Positions 5,889 to 13,185 of a stretch of DNA of 13,519 bases are shown here, piece after piece. The notes beneath the pieces were generated by a model, which made no database searches, had not been told where the DNA came from, and saw only the letters and a list, made by a program, of their open reading frames with translations. This DNA is from CAYVMN01 sp964452575 (GTDB taxonomy: Bacteria > Desulfobacterota > DSM-4660 > Desulfatiglandales > Desulfatiglandaceae), in contig CAYVMN010000133.1 in the NCBI GenBank assembly GCA_964452575.1, positions 1-13,519 of the forward strand. Direction: 5' to 3'. Every line of letters starts with the position of its first letter. The first letter of the stretch is position 1. A program made the position numbers and the translations under genes.

Positions 5889-7157
5889 ATGGGATACAAA
5901 CTGGATACGGAATTTATCGGCAAGCCGCACGAATGGGATCCACGCCGTCTGTACAGCCAGACGGGTACTGATTGGCAGTATCGCGTGGATTTTGAGAGGC
6001 TGCGAAGGGAGCGCCTCCAGCGCGCGCGTGATCAAATGGATGTACATGACCTAGGCGCCCTGGTCCTTTTTGCCGGCGCCAACATCCGTTACGTCACCGG
6101 GTCTTACCAGGGTAACTGGAAATATAATATCAACATCCGATATGCAGTTCTTCCCAACGGCGGAGAACCGGTTCTGTTCGAGACAGCCGGTTCGGATCTC
6201 CATTGTGCCAAGATGGATATGCCATGGATCGAGGGTCGTGTGCGGCCGGCCATGACCTGGCAATGGGCAGAGGGGGCGGTCCCTCATATGGCCGGAAAGA
6301 TGGCCGACAGCGTGGTGGAGGTGCTGGAGGCTCATGGCGTCCGGAACGAGCGGATCGGAATAGATAACTTCGATATGCCATCCCTGCAGGCATTTCAAGA
6401 GCGCAAGCTAAATATTGTGAACGGCTGGCCAGCCATGTCCGCTGCCAGGGTGGTCAAGACCCGGGACGAAATCGAGCTCTTGAAACAGGCATCTTCTATT
6501 GGCGATGCCGCCATGTGGAAGATCAAGTACGAGTGGCTGAAACCCGGCGTTCGCGAAAGGGAGATAGAGGCCAAGGTTCACGAGTTCATGCTGAGCCAGG
6601 GTTTTGAAATTATCTACGATATTATTGTTGCCTCTGGGGGCAACACCAGCCCTTACCGCCGTTGGGCCACGGACAAGATGATCCGCCAGGGTGACCTGCT
6701 GATTGTGGACATCAATGCCGTGGGGCCATCCGGCTACTACGTAGATTTCGTCCGTTGTCTCAAGTGCGCTGCCAGGATGACCCAGCAGGAAGTCGACCTG
6801 TACCGGGAGGTCTACGATTCCATGTATGCAGCCATCGATAAGCTGCGGCCCGGGAACACAACGGCGGATGTGGCCGCTGAATTCCCCGAGTACGATGATG
6901 ACAAGTACGGGACCGTCACCCTCCAGCAGTTTGGCCACAGCATTGGTCTTACCCTCTATGAGGGGATGTGGATCTCACGGGCCTATTCACTGGACTACCC
7001 GGCCGAGATAAAGGAAAATATGTACTTTGCAGCAGAGACCTTTGCAGGGCATCCTCGCCTGCCCCAGACCTGCAGGCTGGAGGAAAATGTACTGGTTACA
7101 GGGGATGGGCCTGTGGTGTTTACGATGATGGAACATATGGAAGAGGCAATGCGTTAG
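5889..7157 (+). CDS. M24-family metallohydrolase (creatinase/prolidase fold), paralog B
   Basis: The 422-residue product has the same two-domain layout as paralog A: a creatinase-type N-terminal domain with GANIRYVTG (63-71) and a pita-bread catalytic domain. The five metal ligands are Asp274, Asp286, His350 (GHSIGL), Glu383 (AAETFAG) and Glu398 (RLEENV). The Asp-to-Asp spacing is 12 here and 13 in paralog A, against 11 in E. coli aminopeptidase P as I remember it. The usual D-x-T-R after the second Asp is DFVRC, with Cys290 and Cys293 nearby, so the active-site rim differs from paralog A. A typical AAAGGAG ribosome site precedes the ATG. It is transcribed alone, divergently from the GntR gene, and its stop overlaps that of the convergent dehydrogenase gene. 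It may act on a related substrate or form a heteromer with paralog A. Confidence 0.88.
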   Translation: MGYKLDTEFIGKPHEWDPRRLYSQTGTDWQYRVDFERLRRERLQRARDQMDVHDLGALVLFAGANIRYVTGSYQGNWKYNINIRYAVLPNGGEPVLFETAGSDLHCAKMDMPWIEGRVRPAMTWQWAEGAVPHMAGKMADSVVEVLEAHGVRNERIGIDNFDMPSLQAFQERKLNIVNGWPAMSAARVVKTRDEIELLKQASSIGDAAMWKIKYEWLKPGVREREIEAKVHEFMLSQGFEIIYDIIVASGGNTSPYRRWATDKMIRQGDLLIVDINAVGPSGYYVDFVRCLKCAARMTQQEVDLYREVYDSMYAAIDKLRPGNTTADVAAEFPEYDDDKYGTVTLQQFGHSIGLTLYEGMWISRAYSLDYPAEIKENMYFAAETFAGHPRLPQTCRLEENVLVTGDGPVVFTMMEHMEEAMR

Positions 7158-8188
7158 GGCGCCTCTGCCATCAGTCTCTCGAGTATCCCCAGGTTGGACC
7201 GATCCGGCTTCAGTGTTCCATTTTGGATCTCTCGGGTCAAAGAGGTAATGGCCTCGTTTAGGGGCGTAGGGACGTTGGCCTCTTTTCCCTTTCTTGCTAT
7301 GAGGCCGTTAAGTAGGTCTACCTCGCTGTATCTTCCCTTGAGGTGGTCTTGGAGTACAGAATTGCGGGCCTCCTTTCCGATGTGAGTGACAAGGGTAACC
7401 AGGTTCTTTTCCAGTACCTCGTCGGTTGAACCCATGAATTCCTCAGGGCTCAGGCCGTAGATCGCCTCAATTCTATACCCCAGGGATGTACCCACCTCCA
7501 TGGCCTCTCTACCCAGCTTGATGCAGAATTCAAAGACCTGAGGAATCTGCGTTGCCTCCCATTCGTATAGGCCTAGGACCCCGATGGGCGCCTGCAACAT
7601 ACAGTTGGCGATTAACTTGGTCCATTTGGCACCCCATATGTTGGTGGTGGTTTCTGTCCTTCCGACTGCACTGAGGATTCTCGCCAGTTCTTCAACACGG
7701 GGGGTAACCCTTCCGTGGAGTTCTCCCAGGGCGAACCAGGTACCCGTATGGCTGGTATTGCGTTTGACCACACCAGGTTCAAAGACCTCGGCGGATAGCT
7801 CTACCACGGCCCCAATGTCTCTGTTGTAGCCAATGATAGGGGCGATCCACTCGTCATTGAGGCTATTCTGCAGAGAGACCAGCACGCCATCTGTTTTCAA
7901 ATAGGGCTTGATAAACTCGGCCATCCAGCAACTGTCGTAGGACTTTGCCGTGAGGAAGATCGTGTCAAACCGGTGGCCCAGCGTACACATTTCGCAGAGG
8001 TGAATTGCCTGCACCTGTGTGTTCAGTTCCTTATCGGGCATCTTAACCCGTAATCTATGGGACTTCATGGCCTCCACGTGGGCAGGCCATTGGTCGATGA
8101 GCAGCACGTCGTATCCGGCCCGTGTCAGATCTGCGCCAACGCTGCTCCCGATGGCTCCCGCACCCAGGACGGCCATATTTCTGTTCAT
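7154..8188 (-). CDS. Ketopantoate reductase (PanE/ApbA)-family NAD(P)-dependent dehydrogenase
   Basis: The 344-residue protein has a Rossmann domain starting at GAGAIGSSVG (9-18), with a likely adenine-ribose acid Asp32. The second landmark is LTAKSYDS, then SLQNSLND, containing the Asn seen in ketopantoate reductases. The C-terminal helical domain shows WGAKWTKLIANCM (catalytic-Lys region, 186-197) and the family motif EVDLLNGLIARKG plus VPTPLNEAI. PanE reduces 2-dehydropantoate to pantoate, but catabolic clusters often use homologs on other 2-oxo or 2-hydroxy acids, and the neighbours here favour that (inference). The start is ATG 8188 with GGAG just upstream; an in-frame TTG at 8200 overlaps that site. 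It lies 33 bases after the AOR gene, so the two are co-transcribed. Confidence 0.87.
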   Translation of the reverse strand: MNRNMAVLGAGAIGSSVGADLTRAGYDVLLIDQWPAHVEAMKSHRLRVKMPDKELNTQVQAIHLCEMCTLGHRFDTIFLTAKSYDSCWMAEFIKPYLKTDGVLVSLQNSLNDEWIAPIIGYNRDIGAVVELSAEVFEPGVVKRNTSHTGTWFALGELHGRVTPRVEELARILSAVGRTETTTNIWGAKWTKLIANCMLQAPIGVLGLYEWEATQIPQVFEFCIKLGREAMEVGTSLGYRIEAIYGLSPEEFMGSTDEVLEKNLVTLVTHIGKEARNSVLQDHLKGRYSEVDLLNGLIARKGKEANVPTPLNEAITSLTREIQNGTLKPDRSNLGILERLMAEAP

Positions 8189-8221
8189 ACCCCACTCCAA
8201 AGAGAATTAAGTTTAAAAGAT

Positions 8222-10093
8222 CTATCCCTCAAGTTGCGGTATAGCCCACTCAAGATCCAAACCAACCAGACACCCTCTTGTCGGTACCCCGGATCTATCC
8301 CAGCCCCTTATTTGGTAATAGACCTCTTGCGCCTCCCTGAGGGCAACGGGATCAATTCGTACATTCTTTAAAGGCCCATTTGAAGGAGATGTGAAGAAGC
8401 GATCCGGGAGTTTATCCTCTTCCCGTGTAAGTCCCTCCCTGAGATTGAAGATCCGCATCATGGTAATACCGCGCTCGACCGCCCTCATAAGCTTCCAGGC
8501 CGTTACCTTCCAACCCGTTATTGCACGAACCGCCTCCTGAACCTCAGAAATGCTCCACGGGACGAATATGCACAACCCCAGGTGGTTGCACATCTCCTTC
8601 CACAGCCCCATTTCAGAGAGGTATCGCACCTTACGGGGGCTTAGTTCTGAGGGGGGAATCAGCTCAAACCGGCCAAGGCTATCCCAATCCTCGGCCACCT
8701 TACCGATTGCATCGTCCATAAAACCGGTGTTGTGATCCGGTCCGGCGCCGTGGACCGTGTAGTGAAGTCCAAGGCCCTGCTTGTATCTGGGTTCGTGATA
8801 GGGCAATTCCACTCCTTTGACATGCATGGCGAAGCGATTCGAATCCCGGCCTATGACCTCTGAAGCCTTTCTTGTTCCTTTTGCCAGGAGATCACCGATC
8901 CCCTGACGCAAGGCAATAAGTTCCACCACCTGTATCATGGCTTCCGCATTGCCGAAATTGAGCTCAAGCCCATTCGTTTCTTCCGTGCTTAATATCCCGT
9001 TTTCAAAACATTCCATTGCAAAGGCTATAGTGGCGCCAGTGGATATGGTATCAATACCATAGCGGTTGCACATCTCACCGGCCTTACAGATTGCCTGCAA
9101 ATCATCGATCAGTAGATTGGACCCGAAGGAAGCCAGTGTTTCGTATTCGGGGCCCCCATAGCGCGACTCAACAGGCCACGGCCCTTTCTCGACCCTGATA
9201 TTCTTCTTGCATCTGATGGGACAATTGAAGCAGCCAACCATTCCAGCACCGTAATGTCCCAACAGCGACGGTGCGTCAATTTTTTCAATGCCGGGAAATG
9301 GCCCCCCAGAGTGATTGCGGACCGGCAAGTTTCCCACTGCCTCAAATGCCTTCATTGCCCCTCCTGTACCGTACCGAACAAAGGGGGAGTCCTTATATCT
9401 TTCTTTCATCTTTAGATTGAGCTCCGATACACCCTTCTTGTCCGCGGCCAATGGAGACTTGTCTCCCTTCACGGCTATCCCTTTGAGGCGTTTGGCGCCC
9501 ATCACAGCGCCCATCCCTGTCCTGCCAAAGGCACGCCTGTAATCAACAATAATGTTGGCGTAACTGACCAGTCGTTCTCCCCCCGGGCCAATCGTCGCGG
9601 TCTTGCACTTCCCAACACCCGTATCCTCACGGAACCAATCTACCGATGGGCCTACCTCAGCGCCCCAGACCTTGGCTGCATCTCGAATCTCAACCTTGTC
9701 ATTATTTATCCACAGATAGACAGGTCTCTTTGCGGTCCCCTCGATGATGATTCCGTCATAACCGGCCCTTCTCAATTCTGCCCCCCACAATCCGCCGGCC
9801 TCGGATTCACCGTAACCACCGCTCAGAGGCGATTTTGAACCTACGCTGGCCCTCCCTGTTCCGATCAGTTTGTGGCCTGTTAAGAGCCCTGCTGCAAAGA
9901 TTAGTCTGTTCTGAGGGCCCAGCGGGTCTGCATCAGTTGGGACTTCTGTGAGTAGGGTACGTATGATAATCCCCCGCCCCCCCAAGTATTGGCCATAATA
10001 AGACGCATCAGGCTCTTCCGAGGTAATGGTCTGCCTTGTCAGATTGACTCTAAGCAGTTTTCCCATATACCCAAAACGATCCATTTTTCCCAT
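8222..10093 (-). CDS. Aldehyde:ferredoxin oxidoreductase (AOR) family tungstopterin enzyme
   Basis: The product has about 623 residues, normal for the family. AOR enzymes interconvert aldehydes and carboxylates using a tungsten bis-pterin cofactor and a 4Fe-4S cluster, with ferredoxin as partner. The N-terminal domain reads YMGKLLRVNLT, then YLGGRG, GTGRASVGSKSPLSGG and RTGMGAVMGAKRLKGIAVKG, the cofactor-binding landmarks. Cluster ligands are Cys288, Cys291 and Cys295 (CFNCPIRC), with a distal Cys508 (GLCIF). Numbering from ATG 10093 matches that of the Pyrococcus enzyme for the first three. A second ATG at 10084 is also possible. The frame stays open 95 codons further upstream, but that stretch shows no family sequence and carries leader hairpins. 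Substrate and electron partner cannot be assigned; no maturation or ferredoxin gene is nearby. Confidence 0.93.
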   Translation of the reverse strand: MGKMDRFGYMGKLLRVNLTRQTITSEEPDASYYGQYLGGRGIIIRTLLTEVPTDADPLGPQNRLIFAAGLLTGHKLIGTGRASVGSKSPLSGGYGESEAGGLWGAELRRAGYDGIIIEGTAKRPVYLWINNDKVEIRDAAKVWGAEVGPSVDWFREDTGVGKCKTATIGPGGERLVSYANIIVDYRRAFGRTGMGAVMGAKRLKGIAVKGDKSPLAADKKGVSELNLKMKERYKDSPFVRYGTGGAMKAFEAVGNLPVRNHSGGPFPGIEKIDAPSLLGHYGAGMVGCFNCPIRCKKNIRVEKGPWPVESRYGGPEYETLASFGSNLLIDDLQAICKAGEMCNRYGIDTISTGATIAFAMECFENGILSTEETNGLELNFGNAEAMIQVVELIALRQGIGDLLAKGTRKASEVIGRDSNRFAMHVKGVELPYHEPRYKQGLGLHYTVHGAGPDHNTGFMDDAIGKVAEDWDSLGRFELIPPSELSPRKVRYLSEMGLWKEMCNHLGLCIFVPWSISEVQEAVRAITGWKVTAWKLMRAVERGITMMRIFNLREGLTREEDKLPDRFFTSPSNGPLKNVRIDPVALREAQEVYYQIRGWDRSGVPTRGCLVGLDLEWAIPQLEG

Positions 10094-10131
10094 TACCTCT
10101 CTTTCTATTGACGATGAAGGTTTGACAAGAT

Positions 10132-10163
10132 AAAAAACGACCGGCAGAAGGTCTCCATGCCGG
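10132..10163 (-). terminator. Terminator-like hairpin in the AOR leader
   Basis: In the minus-strand transcript, CCGGCA (10163-10158) pairs with UGCCGG (10146-10141) around an 11-base loop. After three bases come six U residues (10137-10132). This looks like an intrinsic terminator, yet it lies about 40-70 bases before the AOR ATG, so it would act as an attenuator rather than end a gene. No minus-strand gene upstream would need a terminator here. Confidence 0.5.
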
Positions 10164-10174
10164 GCGATTGGTAC

Positions 10175-10203
10175 TCTGCCTCGTGAAGGCCTATCAGGGC
10201 AGA
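10175..10203 (-). promoter_or_regulatory. Upstream leader hairpin able to compete with the AOR-leader terminator
   Basis: In the transcript, TCTGCC (10203-10198) can pair with GGCAGA (10180-10175). The same GGCAGA can instead pair with TCTGCC inside the 3' arm of the downstream terminator-like hairpin (10148-10143), which would break that hairpin. These mutually exclusive pairings are the hallmark of attenuators and riboswitches. Pairings are seen in sequence; regulation is inferred. Confidence 0.4.
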
Positions 10204-10329
10204 CCCGTTGCCAAAGCTGTTCTAATAGCATACTTTCCAACAAAAAACACCCATCCAAACGATCTACGGTATGTTTTCTAACGGAGTACTGCCCATTATT
10301 CCTTCCTGACCCCGGAAAGGGATTCAACA

Positions 10330-10359
10330 TTGACATGAAAGAATAAGCTTTCCTATAAT
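10330..10359 (+). promoter_or_regulatory. Exact-consensus sigma-70 promoter for the SDR gene
   Basis: TTGACA (10330-10335) and TATAAT (10354-10359) are both perfect and separated by 18 bases. The message would start near 10366, about 70 bases before the SDR ATG. The spacer holds an inverted repeat GAAAG-N6-CTTTC (10337-10341 and 10348-10352), a possible repressor site. Confidence 0.75.
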
Positions 10360-10435
10360 CCCGACACTTAAGAATCAATCGGCTGAGTTTTTCCTGACCG
10401 GAAGCTCAACGAACTTCCTCGTGAGGTATCGGAAG

Positions 10436-11182
10436 ATGAAAAAAATCATAGGCGTAGTCACCGGCGGAACCCGAGGTATCGGTCTTGGGATAGCGGAATC
10501 TATGTTGAGGCGAGGCGCCTCTCTGGCGATCACTTACAGGGATAATGAAGCGGCGGCCGAAGGCGCCAGAAGCCGTTTGGAAGGTCTTCTTGGCGAGGGG
10601 CAAAAGATCCTTGTCCTTAAGGGTGATGCCGGAGATCCAGACGTTGTTGCCGGACAGCACCAGCAAATTTCTGATGAGTTGGGGGCCGTGAACGTCCTGG
10701 TAAACAACGCAGGCATCATGTTCAAGAGGTCCTTCGAGGAGATCTCGATCTCGGATTGGGATGATACCATACGCATTAACCTGAGCAGCGCCTTCTACTG
10801 GTCATCACAGGTTATTCCGGGAATGAAGGCCGGAGAATTCGGCCGTATCGTGAACATCGCATCCGTTGCTGCCAGGGGAGTCGGTGTCCTTGGACCACAC
10901 TATGCAGCGTCCAAGGCCGGAATCTTGGGGTTGACCAGGTTTGCGGCACGGGATCTGGGGGCATTCGGAATCACCGTCAATGCCATTGCCCCGGCCTTTA
11001 TCGAGGACGCTGGCGTATTTGTCGAGTGGTCCGATGAGCAGAAGGCAGCCCTGAAAGACAAGGTGCTGGTTACGAGGATAGGAAATGTCGGTGACGTCGT
11101 TCGCGCCTTTGAGTATCTGCTGGATTCTCCCTTTGTTACAGGTGTGACACTGGATGTTAACGGTGGCATATTTATGATTTAG
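10436..11182 (+). CDS. Short-chain dehydrogenase/reductase (FabG-like SDR)
   Basis: The 248-residue classical SDR has a Rossmann nucleotide motif TGGTRGIG (9-16), NNAG at 90-93, Asn115, and the catalytic Ser143, Tyr156 and Lys160 in Y-AAS-K. It ends with a typical LDVNGGIFM tail, so it is full length. It should reduce or oxidise a carbonyl/hydroxyl with NAD(P); the specific substrate is unknown. ATG 10436 is preferred over GTG 10421 because GAGG at 10423-10426 gives proper spacing to the ATG, whereas nothing precedes the GTG. It is divergent from the AOR operon and sits behind an exact-consensus promoter. Its stop codon lies at the edge of a 65-bp inverted-repeat element. Confidence 0.92.
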   Translation: MKKIIGVVTGGTRGIGLGIAESMLRRGASLAITYRDNEAAAEGARSRLEGLLGEGQKILVLKGDAGDPDVVAGQHQQISDELGAVNVLVNNAGIMFKRSFEEISISDWDDTIRINLSSAFYWSSQVIPGMKAGEFGRIVNIASVAARGVGVLGPHYAASKAGILGLTRFAARDLGAFGITVNAIAPAFIEDAGVFVEWSDEQKAALKDKVLVTRIGNVGDVVRAFEYLLDSPFVTGVTLDVNGGIFMI

Positions 11183-11245
11183 GGGGTCAGAAATCTCCAA
11201 AATACCAAAGTGATCTCCAGATTGCCGAGGTCTTTCTGACCCCCT
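11181..11245. repeat. 65-bp element with perfect 13-bp terminal inverted repeats (REP/MITE-like)
   Basis: AGGGGGTCAGAAA at 11181-11193 is repeated exactly inverted as TTTCTGACCCCCT at 11233-11245, around a 39-base core with two ATCTCCA copies (11193-11199 and 11213-11219). No T tract follows, so it is not a classic terminator. Ends with GGGGTCAG are, from memory, frequent in REP-like repeats linked to RAYT transposases (inference). The TAG stop of the SDR gene uses the first two bases of the element. Confidence 0.6.
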
Positions 11246-11349
11246 TAGCCAAGCCGAATAAGCGTTATGGGGTCCCGCCATACCCTGTATTGTTGAAGTC
11301 CTGGGCTCCAGGTGACGGGAGATTTGCCTCGTGCATATTCTTGAATAGG

Positions 11350-13167
11350 ATGGTTGCAACGGTCCGCCGGCAGGAGAAGAGACCTGGTGTTTTGTTTGTG
11401 AATCCCTCCATGGGGGCCAACAGGTATGAAAGACAAGACCGACTCAGGAGCTGTCTCGGTCTCCTCACAATGGCAAGCGCCTTGAGAGACAGATCATTTC
11501 TCAAGAGGTTTGCCGGCGCACTGGGAAGCAAAGAGCTCATTCTCCAGGACGAAAACGATTACCCCTCCTTTGATATCAACATCATACACCTTTCTCTGAG
11601 GCCGCAAGGACAGCCCCTCCAAGCGTATCTAGATCAATTCCTAAGGGAAAATAGCATTAATCCAGCTTTCATATGCGCCACCGCTACGAGTGCGCAGATC
11701 CATGAGGCCAGCGAATTGGCCGAGGCAGCGAGGCAGGTTGCATCGAGCGCGATAAGGATCATTGGCGGACCGCATGTCTCGGTAGTCCCTTGCGAGTATT
11801 TGGAGGATTCCGAGTATCAGGTGGCCTGTGTGGGTGAAGGGGTTGAAACCCTGACAGAGATAGCACTCCGGTTTAGCTTACCTCAGGCTGGGGGCCTATC
11901 TGTGATTTCAGGCATTGCCTATAGGGACGAAAAGGGCCAGGTCCGGTTGAATCCTCCCCGAGAATATGCCCTTACCCTCGATGATTATCCGTTTCCTTCA
12001 GATAGCATTGATATTCTCTTGGATGATCACCTTGACGCTGAGAAGAACAAGAGAGATCTGACATACCTATTTGTGGGATCTGGCTGTCCCTATCACTGTG
12101 TGTTTTGCGCCCAGAAGGCGATTCACGGGGGAGTGATCAGGGAGAGGAGTGCAGACGACATCTTTGCTGAGATAACGGCGTTACACGCAAGGGGTTTTCG
12201 CAAATTCGCCATAGTCCAGGAGACGATCCTGAACCACAAATCCAGAATCGATCGCCTTTGCCATCTCATTAAGGATTCGGGTCTGAAATTGGAATGGGCC
12301 GCAGAGGCAAGGGCCGATCAGGTCAATTTTGAGTTACTGGAGCGTATGCGGGATGCAGGATTGCGGTTTATCCAGGTTGGGGTAGAGACGGGCGATCAGG
12401 AGCTGCTGGATACGCTGAACAAGAAAATAAGGCTTGATCAGGTGAAGCTGCTCAGGGAATGGTGTGCGGCCCTCCGTATCAACACAACTTTCTATATGCT
12501 TGTCGGACTTCCTGGGCAGGACTGGCAGAGCATCCTGAGATCGGCCATATTCGTGAGAGATCATCCGCCTTACAATCGGGCCACAATGCATCTGTCCGTA
12601 GCTGTAGCCATTCCTTACCCAGGTACTACCCTTGCGGAAGAGACCTCTGTCCGGTTATTAGATCGGGACGAAAAGGTGCGAAATTGGCCCGATAGAAACC
12701 CGCTGATCACAGTGGACGAAAGGGGAGAGTTCCAGGGAAAAAACCTTACTGAGACAGACCATATGACCTCTGAAGAGATATTGGAATCACTCATCTATCT
12801 GGACGACTTTGGCCAATTCCTGCTCCATGCCTTGTATGGTCCTTCACAAACCTGTTCGGAAAGGAGAAGGCTTTGGGAGTTAGCCCATAGGATGTTTTAC
12901 ATGATCGAGAGAAGGACCATTCGTGACCTCATTGTTCGGGCACAAAATGAACTGACCCCACAGTCGAGGCGAAATGCCTATCTTGAGGTCCTTGAAAGAG
13001 ACGAGGGCAAAGAGGCACGTTTAGAGGAGGTTACTGAGTCCCCTGAGAGCTTCAGGGTCTTTACGGATTTCATTTCGACCGTGAGGTTTACCAACGGTTT
13101 TCAGACCATGAAGCGTCTCAGCATCCCGAACAGAATCAAATGGATGAGGCTTTGTGCCGTTCTGTGA
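11350..13167 (+). CDS. Radical SAM protein with N-terminal B12-binding-type domain
   Basis: From ATG 11350 the protein has about 605 residues. The N-terminal half (GVLFVNPS at 13-20, then IRIIGGPHVSVVP and VGEGVETLTEI) is a cobalamin-binding-type Rossmann domain. No D-x-H-x-x-G cobalamin-His motif is seen, so any B12 would bind base-off without a protein His. The radical SAM core carries Cys246, Cys250 and Cys253 (GCPYHCVFC) for the 4Fe-4S cluster, then the barrel landmarks VGVETGDQELL and YMLVGLPGQD. The roughly 180-residue C-terminal part is unfamiliar. Such enzymes do methylations, ring contractions or other radical steps; the substrate is unknown. The start is uncertain: ATG 11350 has only a poor ribosome site and the frame opens further upstream to TTG 11290. 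It probably follows the SDR on one message. Confidence 0.85.
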   Translation: MVATVRRQEKRPGVLFVNPSMGANRYERQDRLRSCLGLLTMASALRDRSFLKRFAGALGSKELILQDENDYPSFDINIIHLSLRPQGQPLQAYLDQFLRENSINPAFICATATSAQIHEASELAEAARQVASSAIRIIGGPHVSVVPCEYLEDSEYQVACVGEGVETLTEIALRFSLPQAGGLSVISGIAYRDEKGQVRLNPPREYALTLDDYPFPSDSIDILLDDHLDAEKNKRDLTYLFVGSGCPYHCVFCAQKAIHGGVIRERSADDIFAEITALHARGFRKFAIVQETILNHKSRIDRLCHLIKDSGLKLEWAAEARADQVNFELLERMRDAGLRFIQVGVETGDQELLDTLNKKIRLDQVKLLREWCAALRINTTFYMLVGLPGQDWQSILRSAIFVRDHPPYNRATMHLSVAVAIPYPGTTLAEETSVRLLDRDEKVRNWPDRNPLITVDERGEFQGKNLTETDHMTSEEILESLIYLDDFGQFLLHALYGPSQTCSERRRLWELAHRMFYMIERRTIRDLIVRAQNELTPQSRRNAYLEVLERDEGKEARLEEVTESPESFRVFTDFISTVRFTNGFQTMKRLSIPNRIKWMRLCAVL

Positions 13168-13185
13168 GGATCTTCAGACAGGAAT

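Larger units (their letters stand above)
10094..10435. other. Divergent AOR/SDR intergenic region, no convincing gene
   Basis: About 340 bases separate the two divergent starts. The AOR-side half holds the attenuator-like hairpins at 10132-10203, and the SDR-side half holds an exact-consensus promoter at 10330-10359. A 95-codon open extension of the AOR frame crosses the region but lacks domain similarity and a ribosome site. No convincing promoter for AOR was found by eye, although a leader over 100 bases long is likely because the hairpins must be transcribed to matter. Confidence 0.5.

Noticed and set aside
10094..10378. 95-codon open N-terminal extension of the AOR frame
   Set aside because: It lacks family similarity and a ribosome site, and carries the leader hairpins. 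Family length and cluster-Cys numbering fit a start at 10093 or 10084.
11266..11282. TATGG-N7-CCATA hairpin before the radical SAM gene
   Set aside because: A five-base arm is short enough to occur by chance, with no T tract or conserved context.
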